Assembly (NCBI GenBank): GCA_026692825.1
Contig: JAPLOC010000816.1
Location: 1 to 6,803 of the forward strand
Reading direction: 5' to 3'
Source of the DNA: Planctomycetota bacterium
Lineage (GTDB): Bacteria > Planctomycetota > Planctomycetia > Planctomycetales > Planctomycetaceae
Length of the DNA: 6,803 nt
This document shows positions 1-6,574 of this stretch, one piece after another. How positions within the stretch are numbered: position 1 is the first letter of the stretch; the number at the start of each line of letters is the position of its first letter. The position numbers were made by a program, and so were the translations under genes. Under the pieces are notes generated by a model. That model was not told where the DNA came from and ran no database searches. It worked only from the letters and a program-made list of their open reading frames with translations.

Positions 1-11
1 CGAACGCCCCG

Positions 12-1250
12 ATGCAAAAATCCCTCGACCGTAAACTCGCCTCCATTCACGCCGATCCGTCGGGTTGTCGTGAATTCATTCTCGCCGACGCCAAAGACGC
101 CGATATGGCGTTTGGCATGGGCGCGCCGGGGCGAAGTCCCGAGCGGCATGATGGGGAGTTGCGATTCAAAACGCTGGCGGACTATCGCGAACAGATCCGA
201 CAGATTGTTCGGTCGGAATTTGTCGACATCATGCTCATGTCGGCGAGTACCAGTGAGCAACTGACGATCGTCGAACGTCTGTTCGACAATTCACCCATCA
301 CTCCCGCGGCCCGCGCCAACGACACGACCGACATCCACGTGCTGCGTGGCGGTCGCATTCACACCGCGCCGTCGCACCCGTTTCGAACAGCGTCGCTCGA
401 CCACATTCAGTGTGGCGAACTCGATTGCGCTCCGGAAGATCGCACCCGGGGAGCGAATCTGGGGCTGTATTCGATCACGTTCAACAACGACCCCGAGCGA
501 GATCGCGTCGCGCTGGAACACTTCAAGATGTTTCGGGAAGAGGCCGAACGGAAGGGGTTTCGGTATTTTCTCGAAGTGTTCGATCCCAATGTCCCCGATG
601 CGGTTCGGCCGGAAACTCTCGGGGCGTTCATCAACGACGCGATCGCCCGTACCCTGGCCGGGGTGGCGCAGGCGGGTCGGCCCGACTTTCTCAAGATCGT
701 GTACCATGGCCCTCAGGCGATGGAAGAACTCGTCCGCTACGATCCGCACTTGATCGTTGGCATCCTGGGGGGATCGGCCGGCACGACGCGTGACGCTTTC
801 CAGCTTTTGCACGACGCGAAAAAGTACGGCGGGCGCGTCGCCCTGTTCGGCCGCAAGATCAACAACGCCGAGAATCAGTTGGCGTTTGTGCAATTTCTGC
901 GGCTGATCGCCGACGGAGAACTGGAACCTGAGGAAGCGGTCCGGGCGTATCATGCCGTCCTGGAGCGGCTCAAGATCACGCCGACCCGCCCCCTGGACGC
1001 CGATCTGCAAATCACCGATGGCTCGATGAGCTACGCGGGGACAAAGACCATCAGCGCGCCGGCCCCGCCAGCCGCAACGACAACGGCCACCACCGACAAA
1101 CCAAGTCAACCGGTCGCCGCCTCGATCCCTGCGGGTTCCACGCCGATCAAACCGTCGACAGGAACAGTGGATTTCGCCCGCATGACCCCCGAGCAACGGT
1201 TGCAATACCACCGCGACCGCTTGAACCGGATGTTGGGTGACAATTCCTGA
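12..1250 (+). CDS. Putative (beta/alpha)8-barrel, class I aldolase-like protein of unknown substrate
   Basis: 412 residues, probably cytoplasmic: no signal peptide or membrane segment is visible. Residues 1-335 read like a TIM barrel, with alternating hydrophobic strands and amphipathic helices. Strand-like segments include FILADAKDADMAFG (22-35), VDIMLMSAST (71-80), FRYFLEVFDPN (183-193), PDFLKIVYHGP (224-234), LIVGILGGSAGTT (247-259) and GRVALFGRKIN (274-284). In DeoC/LacD/DhnA class I aldolases a strand lysine forms the Schiff base, and a late glycine-rich loop binds phosphate. By analogy K228 and GGSAGTT (253-259) are candidates; this is inference. Residues 343-385 are Ala/Pro/Thr-rich and probably disordered. 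A charged helix (about 391-408, MTPEQRLQYHRDRLNRML) ends the protein. The ATG at 12 has no visible Shine-Dalgarno in the 11 bases available, and the frame stays open to the window edge, so an earlier start is possible. The exact reaction is unknown; the barrel fold is moderately sure, the aldolase activity less so. Confidence 0.8.
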   Translation: MQKSLDRKLASIHADPSGCREFILADAKDADMAFGMGAPGRSPERHDGELRFKTLADYREQIRQIVRSEFVDIMLMSASTSEQLTIVERLFDNSPITPAARANDTTDIHVLRGGRIHTAPSHPFRTASLDHIQCGELDCAPEDRTRGANLGLYSITFNNDPERDRVALEHFKMFREEAERKGFRYFLEVFDPNVPDAVRPETLGAFINDAIARTLAGVAQAGRPDFLKIVYHGPQAMEELVRYDPHLIVGILGGSAGTTRDAFQLLHDAKKYGGRVALFGRKINNAENQLAFVQFLRLIADGELEPEEAVRAYHAVLERLKITPTRPLDADLQITDGSMSYAGTKTISAPAPPAATTTATTDKPSQPVAASIPAGSTPIKPSTGTVDFARMTPEQRLQYHRDRLNRMLGDNS

Positions 1251-1311
1251 CCGTTTCCTTTCATTCAACAGGTCCAGGAGTACATCGCAGTTTCTCCTTT
1301 TGTGTTCCGTG

Positions 1312-1472
1312 TTCGTGTGTTTCGTGCCTTTCGTGGTTCCCCCTGTCCGTCAAACGGTGAGCCACTAACCGACCCGGAAATCGCCAATCGGTTGCCGTCA
1401 GGTAGAACGTCGATCGGTACGCTCACTGCGTGAGCCGTAAGTGGAAACCACGAAAGGCAGGAAACACACGAA
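1312..1472. repeat. Long imperfect inverted repeat, ~30-base arms around a 102-base spacer
   Basis: The left arm is 1312-1340 and the right arm 1443-1472. The reverse complement of the right arm equals the left arm except for one G/C substitution and one extra T in a T run near the inner end. The arms are built from short TTCGTG units (TTCGTGTG, TTTCGTGC, CTTTCGTGG), so each arm is also internally repetitive. The spacer contains its own hairpin (1418-1439). Transcription in either direction would give a long, stable stem. It could be a small non-autonomous mobile element, a pair of dispersed repeats inserted in opposite orientation, or a transcript boundary. There is no poly-T run suited to intrinsic termination of the upstream gene. 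Confidence 0.8.
1418..1439. repeat. REP-like hairpin inside the inverted-repeat spacer
   Basis: TACG-CTCAC (1418-1426) pairs with GTGAG-CCGTA (1430-1439) across a TGC loop. This gives nine base pairs with a single bulged C (1435). A related word, ACGGTGAGCC, appears earlier in the spacer near 1354-1363. A compact GC-rich palindrome between two genes resembles bacterial REP-type elements; membership of a genome-wide family is inference. Confidence 0.5.
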
Positions 1473-1612
1473 AAAAATCCGAATAAGTGAAGCCGGCCAA
1501 ATCGACAACCCCGAAAGGGAATGCGGTCTCAACTCTCCCGGAGCGGCAGTATCGCTCGTCGAGGCAACATGCAGGGTCGCCGAAATACCACTCCCTTTCC
1601 CCTGCGGCGCAC

Positions 1613-1627
1613 GTGATTTAAGATCAC
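1613..1627. promoter_or_regulatory. Perfect dyad GTGAT-TTAAG-ATCAC upstream of the helicase gene
   Basis: GTGAT (1613-1617) and ATCAC (1623-1627) are exact inverted repeats around TTAAG, about 53 bases before the helicase start. The outer flanks pair only imperfectly. The size and symmetry would suit an operator for a dimeric regulator or a short leader hairpin. It does not match the LexA boxes I know (the Gram-positive GAAC-N4-GTTC or the alphaproteobacterial GTTC-N7-GTTC), so SOS control is not supported. It may be chance. Confidence 0.25.
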
Positions 1628-1668
1628 ACGTCGCCCCAGAGGAGGGCGCGTCGCTTCGCTTTCGAAAC

Positions 1669-1672
1669 GGAG
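1669..1672 (+). promoter_or_regulatory. Ribosome binding site for the helicase, deciding the GTG start
   Basis: GGAG lies 7 bases before the GTG at 1680, which is good Shine-Dalgarno spacing. This supports GTG as the start, because the conserved helicase Q-motif follows within seven residues and no in-frame ATG precedes it sensibly. A stronger purine tract (AGAGGAGGG, 1638-1646) sits too far upstream and has no ATG, GTG or TTG at suitable spacing. Confidence 0.65.
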
Positions 1673-1679
1673 TTCTCAC

Positions 1680-4064
1680 GTGCAGGCCGCCACAGATCTC
1701 AATCCCGCCCAGAACGAGGCGGTCGAGCATCGCGACGGACCGATGCTGGTTCTCGCCGGCCCGGGCTCGGGGAAGACCCGCGTCATCACCCGCCGGATCG
1801 CGCGGCTGATTCAAACCGGGGTCTATCCATCTCGGATTCTCGCCCTCACGTTCACCAACAAGGCGGCCAACGAAATGGCCGCCCGGGTCGAGTCGCTGCT
1901 CCCCGGAACACGAGTCTGGGTCAGCACGTTTCACCGGTACTGCGCGAAGATCCTGCGACGCTTTGGCCCCGCGGTGGGACTGAAGCCGAACTTCTCGATC
2001 CTCGACATGTCGGATCAAGGAGCGGTGATGCGCGAGGTTTTGTCGGAACAGAACATCGACGCCACCCATTTTTCGCCAGGCAAGATGCTGGGGCGCATCA
2101 GCAAGGCGAAGCAGAGGCTGCAAACCGCCGATGAGTTCGCGAAACAAATCGAAGAGGGGCACGGCAGCTACTTCGATCAGGTGGCAGCACGTGTCTATCA
2201 GAATTATCAGGAGCTGCTCCTCCGTTCAAACGCCGTCGATTTTGATGATCTGCTGGCCCATGTCGGCAGGCTGCTGCTTGAAAACGAAGAAATCCGCGAG
2301 GAACTGGGGGAAAAGTTCCGCTACGTGCTGGTCGACGAATATCAGGATACGAACTTCGCCCAGTACCAGATCGTGCGGACGCTTGCGAGCGGACACCGTA
2401 ACCTGTGTGTGACGGGAGATCCCGATCAGTCGATCTACGGCTGGCGTGGTGCAGAGATTGGCAACATTCTGCAGTTTGAAAAAGACTTCCCTGAGGCCCG
2501 CGTTGTTCGGCTGGAGCAGAACTATCGCAGCACGCAGGTGATCTGTCGGGCGGCCGACGCGCTGATCGCCAACAATCAGCGGCGGAAGGCGAAGACGCTG
2601 TACACCGAGAATGAAGAGGGGCCACCCATCGAGTCGCTGTTCTTCGATGATCAGCATCTGGAAGCCGAGGGGGTGGCGACGCTCATCCGTCAGCTCTCGA
2701 AAACCGAGAATCGCGCCTGGTCGGAGTTCGCGATTTTCTTCCGGGTAAACGCGCTGTCGCGGGCGATCGAGCTGGCGCTCGGCCGGCATCGGATTCCGTA
2801 CCAGGTGGCGGCGGGATTGGCGTTTTACGAACGAGCCGAAGTGAAGGATCTCCTGGCGTATTTGCGGTTGATCTCCAACCCGGCGGATCGGACGGCGTTT
2901 CAACGTGTCGTCAATACGCCTCTGCGGGGGATCGGCAAGAGTACGGTCAGCAAGCTGATCGACTGGGCCGACCAGCAGCGGATCACTCCGCTCGAGGCGG
3001 CGCGGGACGCCGGTCGATTCCCTGGGCTCACCAAACGCGCGGTGACCGCGTTGGCGAAATTCGCCGACATCATCGATCGCCTCGTCAATACCCCGTTCGG
3101 CGGTGTCACACCGTTGTTCGACGAACTGTTAAAATCGACCGGGTATGGCAGCGGATGGGACAAGGGGGATGAAACCGAATTGCAGAAGTCGGCGAACATT
3201 TCGGAATTGCGGACGGCCGCCGCCCAGTACGACACGGCGAATGCCTCGGACCCGACGCTGGAAGGATTCCTGGAAAACTCCAGTCTGGTCGCCGACCTGG
3301 ATGGGGTCGACGAGACCGCGGGAAAAGTCACGCTGATGACCCTGCACGCGGCGAAGGGGTTGGAGTTTCCCGTGGTGTTCGTCGCTGCTGTCGAGGAAGG
3401 GATTTTGCCGCACGAGCGAAGTCTGCGGAGCGAAGTGCCCGGCGAAGTCGAAGAAGAACGCCGGCTGATGTTCGTGGGGGCGACGCGGGCTCGCGAACGG
3501 CTGTATCTGACACGAACCTGGATGCGGGAAATGCGGGGTCAGCATGTGCTGTCGACCCCCAGCCGATTTCTGGAGGAAATGGCCCTCGATCAACGCGGGA
3601 GCAAGGGGAAGAACAAAGGGGCCACGCTGGCACGTACCAGCGTGCCTCGTGCCAGCGCGCAGCCCGCCGACCCGTTTCCCGGGCCAGCGAAATTCGCCCG
3701 GCGGGATGTCGCTTCAACGATCGTGGAGTCACCTCGTTCGCCAACGGTCACGGCCCCGGTTGTGACTGCGGGTGTCGCGGAGGAAACGGCGTCCGCCGCC
3801 AAATTGAAGCGTGCGGCCAAGCTGAGTGGAATTCCGCATTTGACGACCGGAGCGAGTCTCCTGGCGGGAACATCGGAACCGGTTGAGATTCCGCGACTGT
3901 TCAGCGTGGGAATGTCGGTGCGGCATCCGCAATTGGGGCTGGGAAAAGTGATTCAGGCCTCAGGCGAAGGGAAGATGCAGACGGTGATGGTCGCCTTCTC
4001 GAACGGCGATGAACGCAGCTTCGTCACACACAAAGCTCCCTTGCAACCCGTCGGTCTGCGCTAA
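1680..4064 (+). CDS. pcrA: ATP-dependent DNA helicase, UvrD/PcrA family (superfamily 1A, 3'-5')
   Basis: 794 residues with a complete UvrD/PcrA motif set: Q-motif LNPAQNEAV (7-15); Walker A AGPGSGKTR (26-34); Ia ALTFTNKAANEM (55-66); STFH (82-85); Walker B LVDEYQDTN (217-225); III VTGDPDQSIYGWRGA (244-258); IV RLEQNYRST (277-285); V TLHAAKGLEFPVVF (554-567); VI EERRLMFVGATRARERL (592-608). Family members unwind DNA 3'-5' using ATP in nucleotide excision and mismatch repair, and strip RecA or stalled RNA polymerase. Residues about 744-791 (GMSVRHPQLGLGKVIQ onward) match the C-terminal Tudor-like module that binds RNA polymerase in PcrA/UvrD. Residues about 636-738 are a long, low-complexity Ala/Pro/Ser/Lys linker, making the protein longer than typical PcrA (about 720-740). 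The linker includes a translated repeat at 3623-3655. No helicase residue appears lost. The family call is very sure; choosing PcrA over UvrD as a name is convention. Confidence 0.97.
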   Translation: MQAATDLNPAQNEAVEHRDGPMLVLAGPGSGKTRVITRRIARLIQTGVYPSRILALTFTNKAANEMAARVESLLPGTRVWVSTFHRYCAKILRRFGPAVGLKPNFSILDMSDQGAVMREVLSEQNIDATHFSPGKMLGRISKAKQRLQTADEFAKQIEEGHGSYFDQVAARVYQNYQELLLRSNAVDFDDLLAHVGRLLLENEEIREELGEKFRYVLVDEYQDTNFAQYQIVRTLASGHRNLCVTGDPDQSIYGWRGAEIGNILQFEKDFPEARVVRLEQNYRSTQVICRAADALIANNQRRKAKTLYTENEEGPPIESLFFDDQHLEAEGVATLIRQLSKTENRAWSEFAIFFRVNALSRAIELALGRHRIPYQVAAGLAFYERAEVKDLLAYLRLISNPADRTAFQRVVNTPLRGIGKSTVSKLIDWADQQRITPLEAARDAGRFPGLTKRAVTALAKFADIIDRLVNTPFGGVTPLFDELLKSTGYGSGWDKGDETELQKSANISELRTAAAQYDTANASDPTLEGFLENSSLVADLDGVDETAGKVTLMTLHAAKGLEFPVVFVAAVEEGILPHERSLRSEVPGEVEEERRLMFVGATRARERLYLTRTWMREMRGQHVLSTPSRFLEEMALDQRGSKGKNKGATLARTSVPRASAQPADPFPGPAKFARRDVASTIVESPRSPTVTAPVVTAGVAEETASAAKLKRAAKLSGIPHLTTGASLLAGTSEPVEIPRLFSVGMSVRHPQLGLGKVIQASGEGKMQTVMVAFSNGDERSFVTHKAPLQPVGLR
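3623..3655. repeat. Nested inverted repeats inside the helicase linker coding sequence
   Basis: Three overlapping perfect stems occupy 33 bases: CACGCTGG (3623-3630) with CCAGCGTG (3637-3644); CTGGCACG (3627-3634) with CGTGCCAG (3648-3655); and GGCACG (3629-3634) with CGTGCC (3641-3646). They are translated as part of the linker, around TLARTSVPRASA (649-660). They fall in the poorly conserved linker and not in a helicase motif. This fits a dispersed palindromic repeat that landed in frame where the protein tolerates it. Confidence 0.65.
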
Positions 4065-4094
4065 CATTTCCTGAAGAACGGGGTGGCACCGGGG

Positions 4095-4118
4095 CAAGTC
4101 TCGCAAGCCGCGAGCTTG
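4095..4118 (+). terminator. Hairpin downstream of the helicase stop, possible weak terminator
   Basis: CAAG-T-CTCGC (4095-4104) pairs with GCGAG-CTTG (4110-4118) across an AAGCC loop: nine base pairs with one bulged T, starting 31 bases after the helicase stop codon. It is not followed by a U-run, so it is not a classical intrinsic terminator. It could stabilise the 3' end of the message or work with the C-rich tract that follows. It is preceded by GGTGGCACC (4082-4090), itself a near-palindrome. Confidence 0.3.
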
Positions 4119-4156
4119 TCTGCATCCGGTCTGTGCGATCTGGTATGTTGATCGTG

Positions 4157-4272
4157 TCCTTCTCCCAATCCACAGAAATTCCGCCCACCACGCCTTTACC
4201 ACTTCCCAAACATCCCCCCAACGCCATACCCCAGCGACTCAATCCCTCGCTTCAATTCGCCCCTCTCCACGC
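4157..4272 (+). promoter_or_regulatory. C-rich, G-poor tract, candidate Rho-loading (rut-like) region or unstructured leader
   Basis: From 4161 to 4270 I count 55 C and 8 G in 110 bases on the + strand, a sharp departure from the neighbouring genes, where G and C are roughly balanced. Rho loads on long unstructured C-rich, G-poor RNA, so the tract could end helicase transcription by Rho. It also forms the leader just before the hydrolase ATG at 4284, and leaves that ATG without a visible Shine-Dalgarno. The function is inferred from composition alone. Confidence 0.4.
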
Positions 4273-4283
4273 GACTCGCTGAC

Positions 4284-5213
4284 ATGCGCCTCACCTCCAT
4301 CTCCCTCCTGGTATCGATCGCGCTCTTCTGCCCCACCGCAGGTGCCGATCCACTGCCGGGGACGGAGCTTCTCGACCTGACCGGCGATCTGTCGGTGGAG
4401 GTCGTCGATCAGGTCGACCGCTGGCTGTTGAAAGAAACCGCGAGGCTTGCCGACGCCCGGCCCCAGGACCGATTGCGATCCAAAGAAGGGAGAAAGGCGC
4501 TTCGGGATCGGCTACGACATGTTCTGGGCATGAAAGATCAGCGTGTGGCACCCCAGGAGTTTGAGCTGGTCGCGACGCGCTCCATCCCGGCTCTCGTCGC
4601 CCAGACTCCCAAGTTGTCGGTCTTCGCGATTCGCTGGAGTGTTTTTGAAGGAGTGGATGGGGAAGGCCTCTTGCTCGAACCCGCTGGCGATGTGCTGGCC
4701 AATATCGTGGCGATTCCAGACGCTGACCAAACTCCGGAAGAGATTGCCGGCCTGTTACCTGACGCACCCACCAACAGGGCTTGGGCGCGGCGAATCGCCG
4801 AGACCGGATGCCGGGTCGTCGTCCCCGTATTGATCGACCGCCGAAACGACTGGTCTGGCAACCCCCGGGTGGCGATGACCAACCAGTCCCATCGCGAGTG
4901 GGTCTGTCGTCAGTCCTATTATGTGGGACGGCACATTCTGGGATACGAAGTCCAAAAGGTCTTGGCCGCCTGCGATCTGCTGCAACGCGAACCGCGCGGC
5001 GGAACATATCCCCTGGGTGTCGCCGGCTATGGCGAAGGTGGCCTGGTGGCGCTTTATGCGGCGGCCGTCGACCGTCGGATCGAGCGTCTACTGATTTCGG
5101 GCGCGTTCGCTCCCATGGAAGATCAGTGGCAAGAACCGATTGAACGCAACGCCTGGAGCCTGTTGCGCGAGCGAAGTCGATCGTCATTGAATCGTGCCGA
5201 TCCCCGGAACTGA
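4284..5213 (+). CDS. N-terminal half: signal peptide plus hydrolase-like domain lacking the nucleophile
   Basis: 309 residues as read. Residues 1-21 (basic MR start, hydrophobic LLVSIALF, then PTAGA before DPLPG) form a typical Sec signal peptide; C16 lies in ALFC, which is not a lipobox. Residues about 30-110 are a helical, charged region. Residues about 111-278 resemble an alpha/beta hydrolase, with strands LLLEP, NIVAIPDAD (140-148), CRVVVPVLIDR (176-186) and PLGVAGYGEGGLVALYAAA (243-261). The nucleophile elbow is GYGEG (248-252), with glycine where GxSxG hydrolases carry serine, so this domain is probably not catalytic. The last 13 or so residues (after LLRE) are out-of-frame sequence caused by the lesion. 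The ATG at 4284 has no Shine-Dalgarno, and the leader is C-rich. The protein would be exported but lack its active half. Confidence 0.6.
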   Translation: MRLTSISLLVSIALFCPTAGADPLPGTELLDLTGDLSVEVVDQVDRWLLKETARLADARPQDRLRSKEGRKALRDRLRHVLGMKDQRVAPQEFELVATRSIPALVAQTPKLSVFAIRWSVFEGVDGEGLLLEPAGDVLANIVAIPDADQTPEEIAGLLPDAPTNRAWARRIAETGCRVVVPVLIDRRNDWSGNPRVAMTNQSHREWVCRQSYYVGRHILGYEVQKVLAACDLLQREPRGGTYPLGVAGYGEGGLVALYAAAVDRRIERLLISGAFAPMEDQWQEPIERNAWSLLRERSRSSLNRADPRN

Positions 5214-5260
5214 AGGAACCGCGCGGTCCCCGACCCGGGAATCAATCCGCGACCGGCCGA

Positions 5261-6574
5261 TTGATCACACCTGCAGTGGACGACGTCGCGCGGGAGGTGG
5301 AAAAGGCGAACCGATTGATCGCCAGTCGAACCGAAATGACCGAAGCGACCGATCCCTCCCGTTCGAATGAGCCAAACCTCCATTGGGTCAAGAGCGACGC
5401 CGGTTCCGGACCGGCGGCGACCGTTGAGGCCCTTGCCAATTTCCTGCCCAAGTCCGCCCGCGCGAACCTCACTCCGCAATTCGCCTCCGCTCCCCTGGTC
5501 GACCTTCGGAATACCGGGTCACGACATTTTGACCCGGCAGTGAGGCAGCGTCGACAGTTCGAACAGCTTGTCGAATTCACTCAGCGAGCCGCCCGGCTCT
5601 CACCGGTGCGTCGCGTGACCTTTTGGGAGCAGGCCGACACGTCGTCGCTTGATCGCTGGCGAGAGACCACTGCGGCGTACCGCGCGACATTGCGACGCGA
5701 GATCATTGGAGAGGCACCAGCTCCCGATGTGCCGATGAATCCACGAACACGCGAAATCTACCGAACTCAGAAATTCACCGGGTACGAAGTCGTGCTGGAT
5801 GTCTGGTCCGGGGTGATTTCGTATGGAATTCTGCTGGTTCCGAACGATATTCCCACGGGCGAAAGGCGGCCGGTGGTTGTGACGCAACATGGCCGGGCGG
5901 GGCGTCCGCAGGATGTTTGCGATCCGGAGAAGGACACACAGTATTACCACGGGTTTGGTTCCCGACTCGCCGAGCGCGGGTTTGTCGTGTTCGCGCCGCA
6001 GAATCTCTACCTGGGCGAAGAAAAGTATCGACAATTGCAGCGGAAGGCGACGCCGTTGGGCTATACGTTTTTCGCCCCGATGGTCCGAATGCACGAACGA
6101 TTTCTGGAATGGCTGGGGGGATTGCCGATTGTGGATGCGGAACGCATCGGCTTTTACGGCCTCTCGTATGGAGGCAAGTCAGCGATGCTTTTGCCGGCGG
6201 CGATTCCGGGGTACGCGTTGTCCATCTGTTCGGGTGACTTCAATGAACAGGTCTGGAAGCAAACGAGTCTCGAACACCGGTTCAGTTTTCAGTTCACCAA
6301 CGAACACGATCACACCGAATTCGACATCGCCGACACGTTCAATTACGCCGAATTCGCGGGCCTGATCGCCCCGCGCCCGTTCCTGGTGGAGCGCGGTCAC
6401 AGCGACGGCGTATCGATTGATGAATGGGTCGCGTATGAATACGCGCGGGTCAAGCGCCGCTACCTGCAGCTCGGAATCCCCGACCGCACCGAGATCGTCT
6501 ATGTCGTGGGGGGCCACGAGATCAACTTGCAGGAGACGTTGCCGTTTCTGGAAAAGCACTTGAAACCGAAATAA
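5261..6574 (+). CDS. C-terminal half: dienelactone-hydrolase/acetylxylan-esterase-like alpha/beta-hydrolase domain
   Basis: 437 residues counted from TTG at 5261, but the homologous reading extends back to about 5162, so TTG is a frame landmark and not a trusted start. Visible features are a helical segment (1-150); a beta strand and oxyanion-type loop VVVTQHGRAG (205-214); the nucleophile elbow FYGLSYGG (298-305) with S302; RPFLVERGHSDGVSIDEW (372-389), which carries candidate acids D382 and D387; and VVGGHEIN (415-422) with candidate catalytic H419. This fits serine esterases of the dienelactone hydrolase/acetylxylan esterase type, acting on ester bonds of an unknown (perhaps polysaccharide-linked) substrate. 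No good Shine-Dalgarno precedes any nearby in-frame ATG, GTG or TTG, and there is no signal peptide. Without the first half it is unlikely to be made or exported normally. Confidence 0.65.
   Translation: MITPAVDDVAREVEKANRLIASRTEMTEATDPSRSNEPNLHWVKSDAGSGPAATVEALANFLPKSARANLTPQFASAPLVDLRNTGSRHFDPAVRQRRQFEQLVEFTQRAARLSPVRRVTFWEQADTSSLDRWRETTAAYRATLRREIIGEAPAPDVPMNPRTREIYRTQKFTGYEVVLDVWSGVISYGILLVPNDIPTGERRPVVVTQHGRAGRPQDVCDPEKDTQYYHGFGSRLAERGFVVFAPQNLYLGEEKYRQLQRKATPLGYTFFAPMVRMHERFLEWLGGLPIVDAERIGFYGLSYGGKSAMLLPAAIPGYALSICSGDFNEQVWKQTSLEHRFSFQFTNEHDHTEFDIADTFNYAEFAGLIAPRPFLVERGHSDGVSIDEWVAYEYARVKRRYLQLGIPDRTEIVYVVGGHEINLQETLPFLEKHLKPK

Larger units (their letters stand above)
1251..1679. other. 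429-base intergenic region rich in inverted repeats
   Basis: No convincing gene lies here. The open frame that starts with GTG at 1441 runs out of phase into the helicase gene and has a composition unlike a protein. In order the stretch holds a plain segment after the aldolase-like stop, a TTCGTG-rich repeat arm (1312-1340), a spacer with a hairpin (1418-1439), the opposite arm (1443-1472), a featureless segment, a dyad (1613-1627), a strong but distant purine tract AGAGGAGGG (1638-1646), and the GGAG ribosome binding site of the helicase. I could not pick out a trustworthy -35/-10 promoter. Confidence 0.7.
4284..6574 (+). pseudogene. Frameshifted exported two-domain dienelactone-hydrolase-like protein
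   Basis: Two adjacent frames make one protein of about 765-775 residues. The first frame (4284-5213) starts with a signal peptide and encodes an alpha/beta-hydrolase-like domain. The second continues the protein one frame over and ends at 6574. The second frame is open from 5144 (a TGA at 5141-5143 precedes it) and reads sensibly from 5162: VARAKSIVIESCRSPELKEP and so on into the active hydrolase domain. The first frame past LLRE (ending at 5171) gives a tail, RSRSSLNRADPRN, that fits nothing in the family. From memory, relatives have a dozen or so extra residues between LLRE and the IVIE-like strand (FGDAE-type sequence). The lesion is therefore best read as a deletion of about 40 bases, not a single-base slip. 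A recent true mutation or an assembly error are both possible, since both halves are otherwise well preserved. Confidence 0.75.

Noticed and set aside
291..1268. Long minus-strand open frame (325 codons) opposite the aldolase-like gene
   Set aside because: It mirrors a GC-rich coding gene, its translation is Arg/Gly-rich without recognisable motifs, and the plus-strand protein has clear secondary-structure patterning.
1312..1472. CRISPR array or intrinsic terminator at the repeat arms
   Set aside because: There are only two copies, inverted relative to each other, with no regular spacers; the + strand has no U-run after the stem.
1441..1809. Possible small gene starting with GTG before the helicase
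   Set aside because: It begins inside the inverted repeat, overlaps the helicase out of frame, and has no ribosome binding site or protein-like pattern.
4291..5187. Minus-strand open frame (298 codons) opposite the hydrolase N-terminal half
   Set aside because: The translation is rich in Arg and Pro with no domain pattern, while the plus strand has a signal peptide and hydrolase-like strands.
5144..5213. Programmed -1 frameshifting joining the two hydrolase halves
   Set aside because: The 70-base overlap has no slippery heptamer in the correct phase, and family comparison from memory points to missing residues, which frameshifting would not explain.
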